64,000 nt of DNA from Pseudomonas sp. EpS/L25 (GTDB lineage: Bacteria; Pseudomonadota; Gammaproteobacteria; Pseudomonadales; Pseudomonadaceae), in the NCBI RefSeq assembly GCF_001512295.1, contig NZ_LNUP01000018.1:144091-208090 (forward strand). The letters are read 5' to 3'. Of this stretch, positions 29,437 through 39,445 are shown in pieces. The translations under genes and the position numbers were made by a program. Every line of letters starts with the position of its first letter. Position 1 is the stretch's first letter. Below the pieces are notes generated by a model that made no database searches, had not been told where the DNA came from, and was given only the letters and a program-made list of their open reading frames with translations.

Positions 29437-30549
29437 ATGCATAGCGAATCGCCCATCAAACGTCGGCCCTCCCGCAAGATCTGGGTCGGCTCGGTGCCGG
29501 TCGGCGGCGATGCCCCCATCGCCGTGCAGAGCATGACCAATACCGAAACCTGCGACGTCGACGCCACCGTGGCGCAGATCCAGCGCCTGCAGGATGCCGG
29601 TGCCGACATCGTGCGTGTCTCCGTGCCCGACATGGATGCCGCCGAAGCCTTCGGTCGCATCAAGCAGCGCGTCAGCCTGCCGCTGGTGGCCGATATCCAC
29701 TTCGACTACAAGATCGCCCTGCGCGTCGCCGAATTGGGTGTGGACTGCCTGCGCATCAACCCCGGCAACATCGGTCGTGAAGACCGGGTCAGGGCGGTGG
29801 TCGATGCAGCACGCGAGCGCGGCATCCCGATCCGCATCGGCGTCAATGCCGGTTCGCTGGAGAAGGACCTGCAGAAGAAGTACGGCGAGCCCACCCCGGA
29901 GGCCCTGGTGGAATCGGCCATGCGCCACGTCGATCACCTGGAGAAGCTGGACTACCCGGACTTCAAGGTGAGCGTGAAGGCCAGTGACGTCTTCATGGCC
30001 GTGGCCGCCTATCGCCAGCTGGCGACGCGTATCGAGCAGCCGCTGCACCTGGGCATCACCGAAGCCGGCGGCCTGCGCTCGGGCACGGTAAAATCCGCCG
30101 TGGGCCTGGGCATGCTGCTGGCCGAGGGCATCGGTGACACCATCCGCATCTCCCTGGCGGCCGATCCGGTCGAGGAAATCAAGGTCGGTTTCGATATCCT
30201 CAAGTCCCTGCGCCTGAGGTCCCGTGGCATCAACTTCATCGCCTGCCCGAGCTGCTCGCGACAGAACTTCGATGTGGTCAAGACCATGAACGAGCTGGAA
30301 GGGCGCCTGGAGGACCTGCTGGTCCCCCTGGACGTCGCGGTGATCGGCTGCGTGGTCAACGGCCCCGGCGAAGCCAAGGAGGCCCACGTGGGCCTGACCG
30401 GAGGTACACCGAACAACCTGGTGTACATCGACGGCAAGCCGGCGTCCAAGCTGAACAACGACAATCTGGTGGACGAGCTTGAAGGGCTCATTCGCCGCAA
30501 GGCGGCCGAAAAGGCCGCAGCGGATGCCGCGCTCATCGCGCGCAGCTGA
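29437..30549 (+). CDS. ispG: (E)-4-hydroxy-3-methylbut-2-enyl-diphosphate synthase
   Basis: IspG is a [4Fe-4S] enzyme of the MEP isoprenoid pathway. The 370-residue protein has IAVQSMTNT near residue 28, the cluster cysteines in CPSCSRQ near residue 271, and [15 protein letters not shown] near residue 305, which holds the third cysteine and a glutamate ligand. It lies between rodZ and hisS as in PAO1 and many relatives. Confidence 0.97.
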   Translation: MHSESPIKRRPSRKIWVGSVPVGGDAPIAVQSMTNTETCDVDATVAQIQRLQDAGADIVRVSVPDMDAAEAFGRIKQRVSLPLVADIHFDYKIALRVAELGVDCLRINPGNIGREDRVRAVVDAARERGIPIRIGVNAGSLEKDLQKKYGEPTPEALVESAMRHVDHLEKLDYPDFKVSVKASDVFMAVAAYRQLATRIEQPLHLGITEAGGLRSGTVKSAVGLGMLLAEGIGDTIRISLAADPVEEIKVGFDILKSLRLRSRGINFIACPSCSRQNFDVVKTMNELEGRLEDLLVPLDVAVIGCVVNGPGEAKEAHVGLTGGTPNNLVYIDGKPASKLNNDNLVDELEGLIRRKAAEKAAADAALIARS

Positions 30550-30573
30550 AAGATCAAGGAATAAGGCCCTTTC

Positions 30574-31881
30574 GTGAGCAAGTCCCTGCAAGCCATCCGT
30601 GGCATGAACGATATCCTGCCGGAGCAGACTCCGGCCTGGCGCTACCTGGAACGTACCTTCGCGACGTTGCTCGACGGCTATGGCTACCACGAGATCCGCC
30701 TGCCCATCATGGAGTTCACCGAACTCTTCGCCCGCGGCATCGGCGAGGGCACCGACGTGGTGGACAAGGAGATGTACACCTTCCTCGACCGTAACGAGGA
30801 ATCCCTGACCCTGAGACCCGAAGGCACCGCGGGTTGCGTGCGGGCGGTACTGGAGCACGGCCTCACCGGCGGTGGCCAGGTACAGAAGCTCTGGTACGCC
30901 GGTCCGATGTTCCGCTACGAAAAGCCGCAGAAGGGCCGCTATCGCCAGTTCCACCAGATCGGCGTGGAAGTCTTCAACCTGCCCGGGCCGGACATCGACG
31001 CCGAACTGATCGTGCTCACCGCGCGCCTGTGGCAGCGCCTGGGCCTGACCGACGCCGTCACCCTGCAGCTCAACAGCCTGGGTTCGAGCGCCGACCGCGC
31101 GCGTTACCGCGATGCCCTGGTGGCCTATCTGCAGGAGCGCTTCGAGCAACTCGACGAAGACAGCCAGCGCCGCCTGACCACCAATCCGCTGCGCATCCTC
31201 GACAGCAAGAACGCCCAGACCCAGGCGCTGCTGCAGGACGCCCCGACCCTGGCCGACTACCTGGACGACGAGTCCCGCGCCCATTTCGACGGCCTCAAGG
31301 CCCGTCTGGACGCCGTCGGGATCCGTTACCAGATCAATCCCAAGCTGGTGCGTGGCCTGGATTACTATGGCCGCACCGTGTTCGAGTGGGTCACCGACAA
31401 GTTGGGCGCCCAGGGCACCGTCTGTGCCGGTGGCCGCTACGATGGCCTGATCACCCAGTTCGGTGGCAAGCCGACGCCCGGCGTCGGTTTCGCCATGGGT
31501 GTCGAGCGGCTGGTGCTGCTACTGGAAACCCTGGAGTGCCTGCCGGGCGATCTGCAGCGTCCCGCCGACCTGTACCTCTGTGCCTTCGGCGAGGCGGCCG
31601 AGCTGGCCGGCCTGCGCCTGGCCGAGCAGCTGCGCGATGCCCGTCCCGACCTGCGCCTGCTGGTCAATGCCGGCGGCGGCAGCTTCAAGAGCCAGTTCAA
31701 GAAGGCCGACAAGAGCGGCGCGCTCTGGGCCATGATCCTCGGTGAGGACGAGCTGGCCGCGCAGCGCGTGGCGCTCAAGCCGCTGCGGGGCGATGCACCC
31801 CAGGAAACGGTCGATTTCGCGGCCCTGGCCGCACGTCTGGACGAGATTTTGCCCCCGGCCGCTGCCGGTCGCGGGAATTGA
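30574..31881 (+). CDS. hisS: histidyl-tRNA synthetase
   Basis: This class II synthetase is 435 residues long. Motif 1 lies near the start ([12 protein letters not shown]), motif 2 is [18 protein letters not shown], and the histidine-binding segment is [15 protein letters not shown]. The anticodon-binding domain occupies the last 100 residues. Translation begins at a GTG with AAGG upstream. The stop overlaps the region of the yfgM ribosome-binding site, indicating coupling. Confidence 0.97.
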   Translation: MSKSLQAIRGMNDILPEQTPAWRYLERTFATLLDGYGYHEIRLPIMEFTELFARGIGEGTDVVDKEMYTFLDRNEESLTLRPEGTAGCVRAVLEHGLTGGGQVQKLWYAGPMFRYEKPQKGRYRQFHQIGVEVFNLPGPDIDAELIVLTARLWQRLGLTDAVTLQLNSLGSSADRARYRDALVAYLQERFEQLDEDSQRRLTTNPLRILDSKNAQTQALLQDAPTLADYLDDESRAHFDGLKARLDAVGIRYQINPKLVRGLDYYGRTVFEWVTDKLGAQGTVCAGGRYDGLITQFGGKPTPGVGFAMGVERLVLLLETLECLPGDLQRPADLYLCAFGEAAELAGLRLAEQLRDARPDLRLLVNAGGGSFKSQFKKADKSGALWAMILGEDELAAQRVALKPLRGDAPQETVDFAALAARLDEILPPAAAGRGN

Positions 31882-31892
31882 GGAGAACGGAT

Positions 31893-32534
31893 TTGAGTTC
31901 CATCGACGACGACAATCTGGTGGTCGCCAAGGCCTGGTGGCAGCGTAACGGCAAGCCGCTGGTGGCGGGTGGGGTCATCGCCCTGGTGGCGGTGCTCGGC
32001 TGGCAGGGCTGGCAGCGTTACCAGAACAACCAGGCGCAGGGCGCCTCGGTGCTCTATCAGCAGCTGGTCGAAGCGGCCCTGGCGCCCGGTGGCAAGGTCG
32101 ACACCGCCCAGGTGACCGATACCTACGGCAAGCTCAAGCAGGATTATTCCGGTACCGCCTATGCCCAGTACGGTAGCCTCTTCGTCGCCAAGGTGGCGGT
32201 GGAGAACAACCGTCTGGACGATGCCGCCAATGAGTTGAAGGCGGTGGTGGACAAGCCCCACGACGCCGAGCTCGGCGAGCTGGCGCGCCAGCGCCTGGCC
32301 CGGGTCCTCGCCGCCCAGGGCAAGGCCGAGGAAGGCCTGAAGCTGCTCGCCGGCGATGCGCCCAAGGCCTATGTCGCCAATCGCGAAGAACTGCGCGGTG
32401 ACCTGCTGGTGGCGCTGAAGAAGCCCACCGAAGCCCGTGCGGCCTACGAAAAAGCCCGCGCCGCGCTGCCCAACGATGCAGCCGAAGGCGTGCTGCAGAT
32501 GAAACTCGATGATCTCGCCAAAGGAGACGCCTGA
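31893..32534 (+). CDS. yfgM: YfgM-like tetratricopeptide ancillary SecYEG translocon subunit
   Basis: The 213-residue protein has one N-terminal transmembrane helix (about residues 24-42) and a periplasmic TPR-like region. In E. coli YfgM associates with SecYEG and PpiD. The best start is a TTG at 31893, because GAGGAG lies 7 bases upstream and the sequence from there (SSIDDDNLVVAKAWWQRNG) matches the family start. An in-frame TTG at 31878 lies before the ribosome-binding site. It is followed directly by bamB. Confidence 0.87.
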   Translation: MSSIDDDNLVVAKAWWQRNGKPLVAGGVIALVAVLGWQGWQRYQNNQAQGASVLYQQLVEAALAPGGKVDTAQVTDTYGKLKQDYSGTAYAQYGSLFVAKVAVENNRLDDAANELKAVVDKPHDAELGELARQRLARVLAAQGKAEEGLKLLAGDAPKAYVANREELRGDLLVALKKPTEARAAYEKARAALPNDAAEGVLQMKLDDLAKGDA

Positions 32535-33676
32535 TGTTGCGCTGGAAGCCTATCGCGGTACTGGGTCTCGCCCTTGCGGTCGTCGGGTGCAGCAGCACCG
32601 GCAAGAAGGAGTTGCCCCCGGCCGAACTGAAGGACTTCAAGGCGGAAGTCCGGCTGGATGAAGTCTGGAGTCGCTCCGTGGGTGACGGCCAGGGCAAGGA
32701 ATACAACCGCCTGGTACCGGCCGTGGACGGCCAGACCATCTTCGCCGCCGATGCCGATGGCCGAGTCATGGCGATGAATCGCGAGACCGGCGCGGTGCTG
32801 TGGAAGAAGGACCTGGACCTACCGGTCTCCGGTGGGGTCGGGGTCGGCTCCGGTCTGGTACTGGTCGGTACCCTGCGTGGCCAGGTAATCGCCCTCGACG
32901 CCGCCAACGGCGACGAAAAGTGGCGCGCCCAGGCCTCCAGCGAGGTGCTGTCCGCCCCGGTCGTCAACAACGACGTGGTCGTGGTCCAGTCCCAGGACGA
33001 CAAGTTGCAGGCCTTCGAGCTGGGCAGCGGTACCCGTCGCTGGATCTACGAAGACACCCAGCCGGTGCTGAGCCTGCGTGGTACCGGTGCGCCCCTGGTG
33101 ACCAACCAGGTGGTCATGGCCGGCTTCGCCAGCGGCAAGGTGGTCGCCCTGGACGTCCAGCGCGGCCTGCCGCTGTGGGAACAGCAGATCGCCGTGCCCA
33201 AGGGCCGTTCCGAGCTGGAGCGCGTGGTGGACATCGACGGTGGCCTGTCGCTGTCCGGCGACACTCTCTATGTGGTCAGCTACAACGGTCGCGTGGCTGC
33301 GCTGAACCCGGCCAATGGCCAGGTACTCTGGCAGCGCGATGCCTCCAGCTACGACGGCGTTGCCGAAGGCTTCGGCAACGTCTACCTGAGCCTGGACAAC
33401 GGCACCGTCGAGGCGGTCGAGGAATCCTCCACCTCCGCGCTGTGGACCAACGCCGATCTGGCGCGTCGTCAACTCACCGGCCCGGTGGTCTGGTCGAGCA
33501 ACGTGGTGGTGGGCGACTACGCCGGCTACATCCACCTGCTGAGCCAGGTCGATGGCCGTTTCGTCGGCCGCACCAAGGTCGATGGCGATGGTGTCCGGGT
33601 ACGACCGCTGGTCGTCGGTGACATGCTCTACGTTTACGGCAATGGCGGTAAACTCGTCGCCTATCGCCTGCGCTAG
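32534..33676 (+). CDS. bamB: outer membrane protein assembly factor BamB
   Basis: This lipoprotein subunit of the BAM complex is 380 residues long, with a lipobox VVGC near residue 19 and an eight-bladed PQQ-type beta-propeller. Repeated blade motifs such as NRETGAVLWKK, DAANGDEKWRA and NPANGQVLWQR are visible. Its ATG overlaps the yfgM stop (TGATG). A strong terminator follows. Confidence 0.95.
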   Translation: MLRWKPIAVLGLALAVVGCSSTGKKELPPAELKDFKAEVRLDEVWSRSVGDGQGKEYNRLVPAVDGQTIFAADADGRVMAMNRETGAVLWKKDLDLPVSGGVGVGSGLVLVGTLRGQVIALDAANGDEKWRAQASSEVLSAPVVNNDVVVVQSQDDKLQAFELGSGTRRWIYEDTQPVLSLRGTGAPLVTNQVVMAGFASGKVVALDVQRGLPLWEQQIAVPKGRSELERVVDIDGGLSLSGDTLYVVSYNGRVAALNPANGQVLWQRDASSYDGVAEGFGNVYLSLDNGTVEAVEESSTSALWTNADLARRQLTGPVVWSSNVVVGDYAGYIHLLSQVDGRFVGRTKVDGDGVRVRPLVVGDMLYVYGNGGKLVAYRLR

Positions 33677-33693
33677 AAACTATTATCCTCAAC

Positions 33694-33736
33694 CGATGGC
33701 CGCTACCGGGAAGTTCGGTAGCGGCCATCGTGTTTT
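33694..33736 (+). terminator. Rho-independent terminator after bamB
   Basis: A 14-bp perfect stem (33694-33707 with 33717-33730) encloses a 9-base loop and is followed by TGTTTT. It separates bamB from der. Confidence 0.85.
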
Positions 33737-33754
33737 CTGCTCTGGGAGAGCCGC

Positions 33755-35242
33755 ATGGTTCCCGTAATTGCCCTGGTGGGGCGGCCGAACGTCGGCAAAT
33801 CCACGCTTTTCAACCGCCTGACCAAAACCCGCGACGCCATCGTCGCCGACTTCGCCGGCCTGACTCGTGATCGCAAGTACGGCGAAGCCAAGTGGCAGGG
33901 ACGGACCTACATCGTGGTCGACACCGGCGGTATCTCCGGTGACGAGGAAGGCATCGACCTGAAGATGGCCGAGCAGTCCCTGCAGGCCATCGAAGAATCC
34001 GATGCGGTGCTGTTCCTGGTGGACTCCCGCGACGGCCTGACCGTCGCCGACCAGATGATCGCCGAGCACCTGCGCAAGAGAAACAAGCGCACCTTCCTGG
34101 TGGCCAACAAGGTCGACACCGTCGACCCTGACATCGCCCGGGCGGAATTCAGCCCGCTGGCCATCGGCGACGCCTATCCCATCGCGGCGGCCCATGGGCG
34201 CGGTGTGAACAACCTGCTGGAAGCCGCCCTGGGCGTCTTCCCCAAGGATGAGGTAGAGGTCGAGGAGCTTTCCGAGGAGGAGGTGCGCGCTGCCGCCGAA
34301 GAGGGGGGCGACGTCTTCCGCCGCGTGCAGGGCATCGACGAAACCAACGGCATCAAGATCGCCATCATCGGCCGTCCCAACGTTGGCAAGTCGACCCTGG
34401 TCAACCGCATGCTCGGCGAAGAGCGGGTGATCGTCTATGACCAGGCCGGCACCACCCGCGACAGCATCTACATCCCCTTCGAGCGCAACGAAGAACGCTA
34501 CACCCTGATCGATACCGCCGGCGTGCGCCGCCGCGGCAAGATCTTCGAGGCAGTCGAGAAGTTCTCGGTGGTCAAGACGCTGCAGGCGATCCAGGACGCC
34601 AACGTGGTGATCTTCGTCATGGACGCCCGCGAAGGCGTGGTCGAGCATGACCTCAACCTGCTCGGCTTCGTGCTGGAGACCGGTCGGGCGCTGGTGATCG
34701 CCCTCAACAAGTGGGACGGCATGGATTCCGGCGAGCGCGACTACGTCAAGACCGAGCTGGAACGCCGCCTGCTGTTCGTCGACTTCGCCGATATCCACTT
34801 CATCTCGGCGCTGCATGGCACCGGCGTGGGTCACCTGTACAAGTCGGTGCAGCAGTCCTTCGCCTCGGCCACCACCCGCTGGCCTACCAGCCGCCTGACC
34901 CAGATCCTCGAGGACGCGGTGCAGGAGCACCAGCCGCCGATGGTCAGCGGTCGCCGCATCAAGCTGCGCTATGCCCACCTGGGCGGCGCCAACCCGCCGC
35001 TGATCGTCATCCACGGCAACCAGACCGAGGCGGTGCCCAAGTCCTACACCCGTTATCTGGAAAAGACCTATCGCCGGGTGCTCAAGCTGGTGGGGACGCC
35101 GATCCGCATCGAATACCGCGGCGGCGAGAACCCCTTCGAGGGCAAGAAGAACACCCTCACCGAACGCCAGGTGAACAAGAAGCGGCGCCTGATGAGCCAC
35201 CACAAGAAGGCCGAGAAGAAGCGCAAGGACAAGCGGCGGTAA
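33755..35242 (+). CDS. der: double-GTPase ribosome biogenesis protein Der (EngA)
   Basis: Der is an essential 50S assembly GTPase. The 495-residue protein has two consecutive GTPase domains, each with GRPNVGKST (near residues 8 and 209), their NKXD motifs (NKVD and NKWD), a C-terminal KH-like domain, and a lysine-rich tail. GGGAG precedes the ATG. It stands alone between two terminators. Confidence 0.97.
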   Translation: MVPVIALVGRPNVGKSTLFNRLTKTRDAIVADFAGLTRDRKYGEAKWQGRTYIVVDTGGISGDEEGIDLKMAEQSLQAIEESDAVLFLVDSRDGLTVADQMIAEHLRKRNKRTFLVANKVDTVDPDIARAEFSPLAIGDAYPIAAAHGRGVNNLLEAALGVFPKDEVEVEELSEEEVRAAAEEGGDVFRRVQGIDETNGIKIAIIGRPNVGKSTLVNRMLGEERVIVYDQAGTTRDSIYIPFERNEERYTLIDTAGVRRRGKIFEAVEKFSVVKTLQAIQDANVVIFVMDAREGVVEHDLNLLGFVLETGRALVIALNKWDGMDSGERDYVKTELERRLLFVDFADIHFISALHGTGVGHLYKSVQQSFASATTRWPTSRLTQILEDAVQEHQPPMVSGRRIKLRYAHLGGANPPLIVIHGNQTEAVPKSYTRYLEKTYRRVLKLVGTPIRIEYRGGENPFEGKKNTLTERQVNKKRRLMSHHKKAEKKRKDKRR

Positions 35243-35264
35243 GCCGGCAGGGCATTGCGAAAGG

Positions 35265-35288
35265 AAGGGGCTCAATAGCCCCTTTTTC
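35265..35288 (+). terminator. Rho-independent terminator after der
   Basis: AAGGGGCT (35265-35272) pairs with AGCCCCTT (35277-35284), followed by a run of T. Confidence 0.85.
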
Positions 35289-35764
35289 TTTGGGCGCTCC
35301 GTTAGCATTCCCGTAGTGGATGCTCCCGTGGAAAAGGCTGTGCCGTTACCCTCACCCTGGCCCTCTCCCAGAGGGGAGGGGATGTCTGGATGACGGCCTG
35401 TACCTGAGCCCACCTCGGTGGACATCCTTATCGCGGCTATGACGGTGCTCTGATGCGACCAGATGCACTGAGTTGCCCCCTCTCCCTGGGGGAGAGGGTT
35501 GGGGTGAGGGCGTCCCTGCGGATTCATAAGTGGAAAAGGCTGCGCCGTTTTCCACGCTACGGAGTTAGCCTTATCAAGGCCATGGGCCGCTGCTGCCGGA
35601 TGCGATGTTCTGTAGGAGCGGCCCATGGCCGCGATGAGCCTTGAGTCGAGCGTCCAGCTGGACGCGTGGACCGAACCGCTCCCTTTCCAAGCTCCCACTC
35701 TTGCCCTCGCGGGGAAAAAATCGCAGTCTGCCGTTCTCCTCTTAGCCAGACCTGTGCCCGCGCG
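35289..35764. repeat. repeat-filled spacer between der and the aminotransferase gene
   Basis: About 475 bp without a gene. It holds two CCCTCTCCC/GGGAGAGGG palindromes in opposite orientation (about 35347-35383 and 35466-35513), GTGGAAAA palindrome sequence (35330-35346 partial; 35530-35560 complete), and a REP-like inverted pair (about 35579-35592 and 35612-35634). The last 120 bp before the ATG show no repeat and probably contain the promoter, which I could not place. Confidence 0.75.
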
Positions 35765-36913
35765 ATGATCCAGAGCAAGCTTCCCGACCTCGCCGTCACC
35801 ATCTTCACCCGCATGTCCCAGCTCGCCGCCCAGACCGGCGCGTTGAATCTTTCCCAGGGCTTTCCCGATTTCGCCGGCCCGGCCGAGCTGCTGGAGGCCG
35901 TCGGTCGTCATGTCGCGGCCGGCCACAACCAGTACGCACCCATGACCGGATTGCCGGCGCTGCGTCAGCAGGTGGCGGCCAAGGTCGCCGCCTTCTATGG
36001 TCGCGAGGTGGATGCCGAGGCCGAGGTCACCATCGTGCCCGGCGCGACCCAAGGGTTGTTCTGCGCCCTGCAGACGCTGGTACGACCCGGTGACGAGGTG
36101 ATCGTCTTCGATCCCTGCTACGACAGCTACGAGCCCTCGGTGCAACTGGCCGGCGGACGCTGCGTGCACGTGCCCCTGGCGCTGCCGGGCTTCGCTATCG
36201 ACTGGACGGCACTGGAAGCGGCTCTGAGTCCGCGCACCCGCGCCATCGTGCTCAATACCCCGCACAACCCCAGCGGCGCCCTGGTCAGCTCCGCCGAACT
36301 GGACCGCCTGGCGGCGCTCATTCGTGGCCGCGATCTCTACCTGGTCAGCGACGAGGTCTATGAGCACCTGGTGTACGACGGCCAGCGCCACGCCAGTGTC
36401 ATCGCCCATGACGAACTCTATGCCCGCGCCTTCGTGGTCAGCTCCTTCGGCAAGACCTATCACGTCACCGGTTGGAAGACCGGCTACGTCGTAGCGCCGC
36501 CGGCGTTGTCCGCCGAGTTGCGCAAGGTGCACCAGTACGTGAGTTTCTGTGGCGTGACGCCCATCCAGTGCGCCCTGGCCGACTTCATGGTGGCCCACCC
36601 CGAGCACCTGGCCGAGCTGCCGGCCTTCTACCAGGCCAAGCGCGATTTCTTCTGCGATCTGCTGGGCAACTCGCGCTTCAGCTTCCAGCGCGCGGCCGGC
36701 ACCTATTTCCAGGTGGTCGACTATGCCGTCATTCGCCCGGATCTGGACGATGTGGCCATGGCCGAATGGCTGACCCGCGAGCATGGCGTCGCCGCCATTC
36801 CGCTCTCGGTGTTCTACCAGACGCCGCCCGCGGACCTGCGCCTGGTGCGCTTCTGCTTCGCCAAGCGCGAAGACACCCTGCGGCAGGCAGCGGAGCGGCT
36901 ATGCGCGATCTGA
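35765..36913 (+). CDS. PLP-dependent aminotransferase (methionine/keto-acid type, YbdL-like)
   Basis: The 382-residue class I/II aminotransferase has the N-terminal LNLSQGFPDFAGP, NTPHNPSGALV near residue 160, and the PLP lysine in SSFGKTYHVTGWKTGY near residue 230. These match YbdL/KAT III enzymes that use methionine, aromatic amino acids or glutamine with 2-oxo acids. It overlaps the next gene, a putative omega-amidase, by 13 bases. This pairing suggests methionine salvage coupled to glutamine transamination. The ATG at 35765 was chosen because family similarity starts there. Confidence 0.88.
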   Translation: MIQSKLPDLAVTIFTRMSQLAAQTGALNLSQGFPDFAGPAELLEAVGRHVAAGHNQYAPMTGLPALRQQVAAKVAAFYGREVDAEAEVTIVPGATQGLFCALQTLVRPGDEVIVFDPCYDSYEPSVQLAGGRCVHVPLALPGFAIDWTALEAALSPRTRAIVLNTPHNPSGALVSSAELDRLAALIRGRDLYLVSDEVYEHLVYDGQRHASVIAHDELYARAFVVSSFGKTYHVTGWKTGYVVAPPALSAELRKVHQYVSFCGVTPIQCALADFMVAHPEHLAELPAFYQAKRDFFCDLLGNSRFSFQRAAGTYFQVVDYAVIRPDLDDVAMAEWLTREHGVAAIPLSVFYQTPPADLRLVRFCFAKREDTLRQAAERLCAI

Positions 36914-37692
36914 CCCCTACCCAGGACCTGCGCCTGGCCCTGCTGCAGACCGAACTGGCCTGGCACGATGCGGCCGTCAACCGCTCTCATTTCGAGCGAC
37001 TGCTGGCGGAGGTGGGAGAGACCGACCTGGTCATCCTGCCGGAGATGTTCACCACCGGTTTCTCCATGGATTCCGCCGTCCTGGCCGAACCGGCGGACGG
37101 TCCCACCGCGGCCTGGATGCGCGAGCAGGCGCAGCGGCTCGGCGCCGTGGTGACCGGCAGCCTGATCGTGCGCGATGCCGACGGCCAGCACCGCAATCGG
37201 TTGCTGTGGGCGACGCCGGATGGCGAACTGCTGCACTACGACAAACGTCATCTCTTTCGCATGGCGGGCGAGCATGAGCACTACGCCCCCGGCGAGACGC
37301 GGCTGCTGGTGCAGCTCAAGGGGTGGCGGATTCGCCCGCTGATCTGCTACGACCTGAGATTCCCGGTGTGGAGCCGGGCGCAGGATGACACCGACCTGCT
37401 GCTCTATGTGGCCAATTGGCCGGCGCCGCGGCGTGGCCACTGGAACCGCCTGCTGCCGGCGCGGGCCATCGAGAATCTCTGCTACGTCGCCGCGGTGAAT
37501 CGCATCGGCAGCGACGGCAATGGCCATCCCTATGCCGGCGACAGCCAGGTGCTGGACTTCCAGGGCGAGCCCCTGGTCGAAGCCGGCACGGCGGCCGGCG
37601 TCTTCCATACGACACTCTCGGCCGCCGCGCTGGCCGCCTATCGCCAGCGCTTCCCGGCGCAGCGCGACGCCGACGCCTTCAGCCTGGACTGA
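36901..37692 (+). CDS. nitrilase-family omega-amidase (YafV-like)
   Basis: The 263-residue protein has the nitrilase catalytic triad: Glu in LPEMFTTGFSMD near residue 47, Lys in YDKRHLFRMAGEHE near residue 116, and Cys in ICYDLRFPVWSR near residue 147. It fits omega-amidases that hydrolyse 2-oxoglutaramate or 2-oxosuccinamate made by glutamine transaminases such as its upstream neighbour. It is translationally coupled to that gene and convergent with the cysteine desulfurase gene with no spacer. Confidence 0.88.
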   Translation: MRDLTPTQDLRLALLQTELAWHDAAVNRSHFERLLAEVGETDLVILPEMFTTGFSMDSAVLAEPADGPTAAWMREQAQRLGAVVTGSLIVRDADGQHRNRLLWATPDGELLHYDKRHLFRMAGEHEHYAPGETRLLVQLKGWRIRPLICYDLRFPVWSRAQDDTDLLLYVANWPAPRRGHWNRLLPARAIENLCYVAAVNRIGSDGNGHPYAGDSQVLDFQGEPLVEAGTAAGVFHTTLSAAALAAYRQRFPAQRDADAFSLD

Positions 37693-38841
37693 TCAGGCCC
37701 AGAAGGGCGCTGGCTGGGCCTGATGGGCCTGGATCAGGGCGATGGCCTGATCCACGTCCTGCTCGGTGGTGTAGCGACCCAGGCTGAATCGGTAGCTGCG
37801 TGAAGCCTGGTCCGCCGTGAGACCCAGGCCGAGCAGTACGTGGGACGGCGCGGCCTTGGCCGAGCTGCAGGCCGAGGTGGTGGAAAAGGCCAGCTGGCGT
37901 TGCAGGGCGACGGTGTTCAGCGGTGCGGCGAAGGTCAGGTTCAGGGTGTGGGGGATGCGCTGCTGGGTACAGCCGTTCAGGCGCGTACCGGGGAGCGCCT
38001 GGACCCCCGCCAGAAAGCGATCACGTAGCGCCACGAGGCGTTCGTTCTCCCGCGCCATGGCCTGGCCGGCGAGGGCGAAGGCGGTGCCCATGCCGACGAT
38101 CTGGTGGGTGGCCAGGGTCCCCGAGCGCAGGCCGCTTTCGTGACCACCGCCGTGGATCTGCGCCTGGACGGCGCCCTTGGCGCGTGGACCGACGTAGAGG
38201 GCGCCGATACCCTTGGGACCATAGGTCTTGTGCGCGGAAAAGGACATGAGGTCGACGTCCAGCGCGGCCAGATCGATGGCGACCTTGCCGGTGGCCTGGG
38301 CGGCGTCCACGTGGAAGAGCGCGCCGCGGGCGCGGACCTCGGCGCCGATGGCGGCGATGTCGGTGAGGGTGCCCAATTCGTTGTTCACCCGCATCAGCGA
38401 GACCAGGAAGGTATCGTCGCGCCAGGCATTGGCCACGGCCTGTGCGCTGATGAGGCCGTGCTCGTCCGGGGTGAGATAGGTAACGGCAAAGCCTTCGGCC
38501 TCCAGTTGCGCGGCCGTATCGAGCACTGCCCGGTGTTCCAGGCAACTGGTGATGAGATGACCTTGGCCGCGGCGGCGAGCGCAACCGAGCAGGGCGAGGT
38601 TGTTGGACTCGGTGGCGCCGGAGGTCCAGATCAGTTGCTGGGGCTGGGCGCCCACTAGCTCGGCTACCTGCTGACGAGCCTGTTCCACCGCACGATGGGC
38701 GTCGCCACCGAAGGCGTGACCCTTCGATGCGGGATTGCCGAACAGGCCCTGCCGGCCCAGGCAACCGAGCATGGCTTCGATGACGACGTCATCGACCGGG
38801 GTGGTGGCAGCGTAGTCGAAGTACAGCGGGGAAGCGTCCAT
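37693..38841 (-). CDS. second cysteine desulfurase-type enzyme (IscS/NifS group)
   Basis: The 382-residue PLP protein parallels IscS: YFDYAATTPVDD at the start, SGATESNNLALLG, the PLP lysine in [12 protein letters not shown] near residue 200, and an active-site cysteine in TTSACSSAKAAPS near residue 325. It is clearly distinct from the iscS at 20935. No Fe-S scaffold is nearby. It is divergent from a DecR-like cysteine-responsive regulator, so it may remove excess cysteine rather than build clusters. The start is the ATG at 38841; the open frame continues upstream to 39504 through the divergent regulator gene and was rejected. Confidence 0.88.
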   Translation of the reverse strand: MDASPLYFDYAATTPVDDVVIEAMLGCLGRQGLFGNPASKGHAFGGDAHRAVEQARQQVAELVGAQPQQLIWTSGATESNNLALLGCARRRGQGHLITSCLEHRAVLDTAAQLEAEGFAVTYLTPDEHGLISAQAVANAWRDDTFLVSLMRVNNELGTLTDIAAIGAEVRARGALFHVDAAQATGKVAIDLAALDVDLMSFSAHKTYGPKGIGALYVGPRAKGAVQAQIHGGGHESGLRSGTLATHQIVGMGTAFALAGQAMARENERLVALRDRFLAGVQALPGTRLNGCTQQRIPHTLNLTFAAPLNTVALQRQLAFSTTSACSSAKAAPSHVLLGLGLTADQASRSYRFSLGRYTTEQDVDQAIALIQAHQAQPAPFWA

Positions 38842-38910
38842 GGCGGGCCTCGGGCATTTGAATGGCACCAGGTTAACGCCGTCGGCCCCGAAGAAATTTG
38901 CTTTTCGCTC

Positions 38911-38945
38911 GCTGATTCGAGATCGAATTCGAATATGATTCTTCA
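38911..38945. promoter_or_regulatory. candidate operator in the desulfurase/Lrp-family intergenic region
   Basis: An AT-rich patch holds the palindrome TCGAATTCGA (38923-38932) flanked by GATTCGAG and ATATGATT half-sites. It lies midway between the two divergent starts, where a Lrp/AsnC-type regulator would be expected to bind. No promoter hexamers could be assigned with confidence. Confidence 0.45.
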
Positions 38946-38973
38946 ATCTGGCGATTAGAGAGAAGATTTTTCC

Positions 38974-39435
38974 ATGGACCGTTTCGATCGCGCCATTCTC
39001 GAAGTGTTGCAGCAGGACAGCACTCGGCCAGTGGCCGACATCGCCGAGCGCATCGGCCTGGGCACCACTGCCTGCTGGCGGCGTATCCAGAAACTGGAAG
39101 AGCAGGGCGTCATCCGCGCGCGGGTGGCGCTGCTCGATCCGGCGCAGCTCAACGTGGGGGTGACGGTGTTCGTCTCGGTGCGCACCAACCAGCACGCCAT
39201 GGACTGGCTGCAGCGCTTCCACGCGGCGGTAGCGGCCATCCCCGAGGTGGTGGAGCTCTATCGCATGGCGGGCGATACCGACTACCTGATGCGCATCGTG
39301 GTGCCGGACATCGCCGCCTACGATGGCGTCTACAAGCGACTGATCCAGGTACCGGGGCTGTTGGACGTGAGTTCCAGCTTCGCCATGGAGCAGATCAAGT
39401 ACAGCACGGCCTTGCCGTTGGATTATGTGCGGTGA
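38974..39435 (+). CDS. Lrp/AsnC-family regulator, DecR-like
   Basis: The 153-residue regulator has an N-terminal winged helix (DRAILEVLQQDSTRPVADIA and TTACWRRIQKLEEQG) and a C-terminal ligand-binding RAM domain. The end, with MAGDTDYLMRIVVPDIAAYD and SSFAMEQIKYSTALPL, is very close to E. coli DecR (YbaO), which senses cysteine and induces its detoxification. The divergent desulfurase gene is the obvious target. Confidence 0.87.
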   Translation: MDRFDRAILEVLQQDSTRPVADIAERIGLGTTACWRRIQKLEEQGVIRARVALLDPAQLNVGVTVFVSVRTNQHAMDWLQRFHAAVAAIPEVVELYRMAGDTDYLMRIVVPDIAAYDGVYKRLIQVPGLLDVSSSFAMEQIKYSTALPLDYVR

Positions 39436-39445
39436 GGGGCATGGA

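Noticed and set aside
35289..35764. A non-coding RNA gene in the der-aminotransferase spacer
   Set aside because: The structure seen is explained by known repeat families; no promoter-terminator pair could be identified.
33689..36784. A 1031-codon open frame on the minus strand
   Set aside because: It lies antisense to der and the aminotransferase gene and runs through a terminator and REP elements. Its composition (His/Gln/Val/Ala/Asp/Gly-rich) is that of a GC-rich shadow frame.
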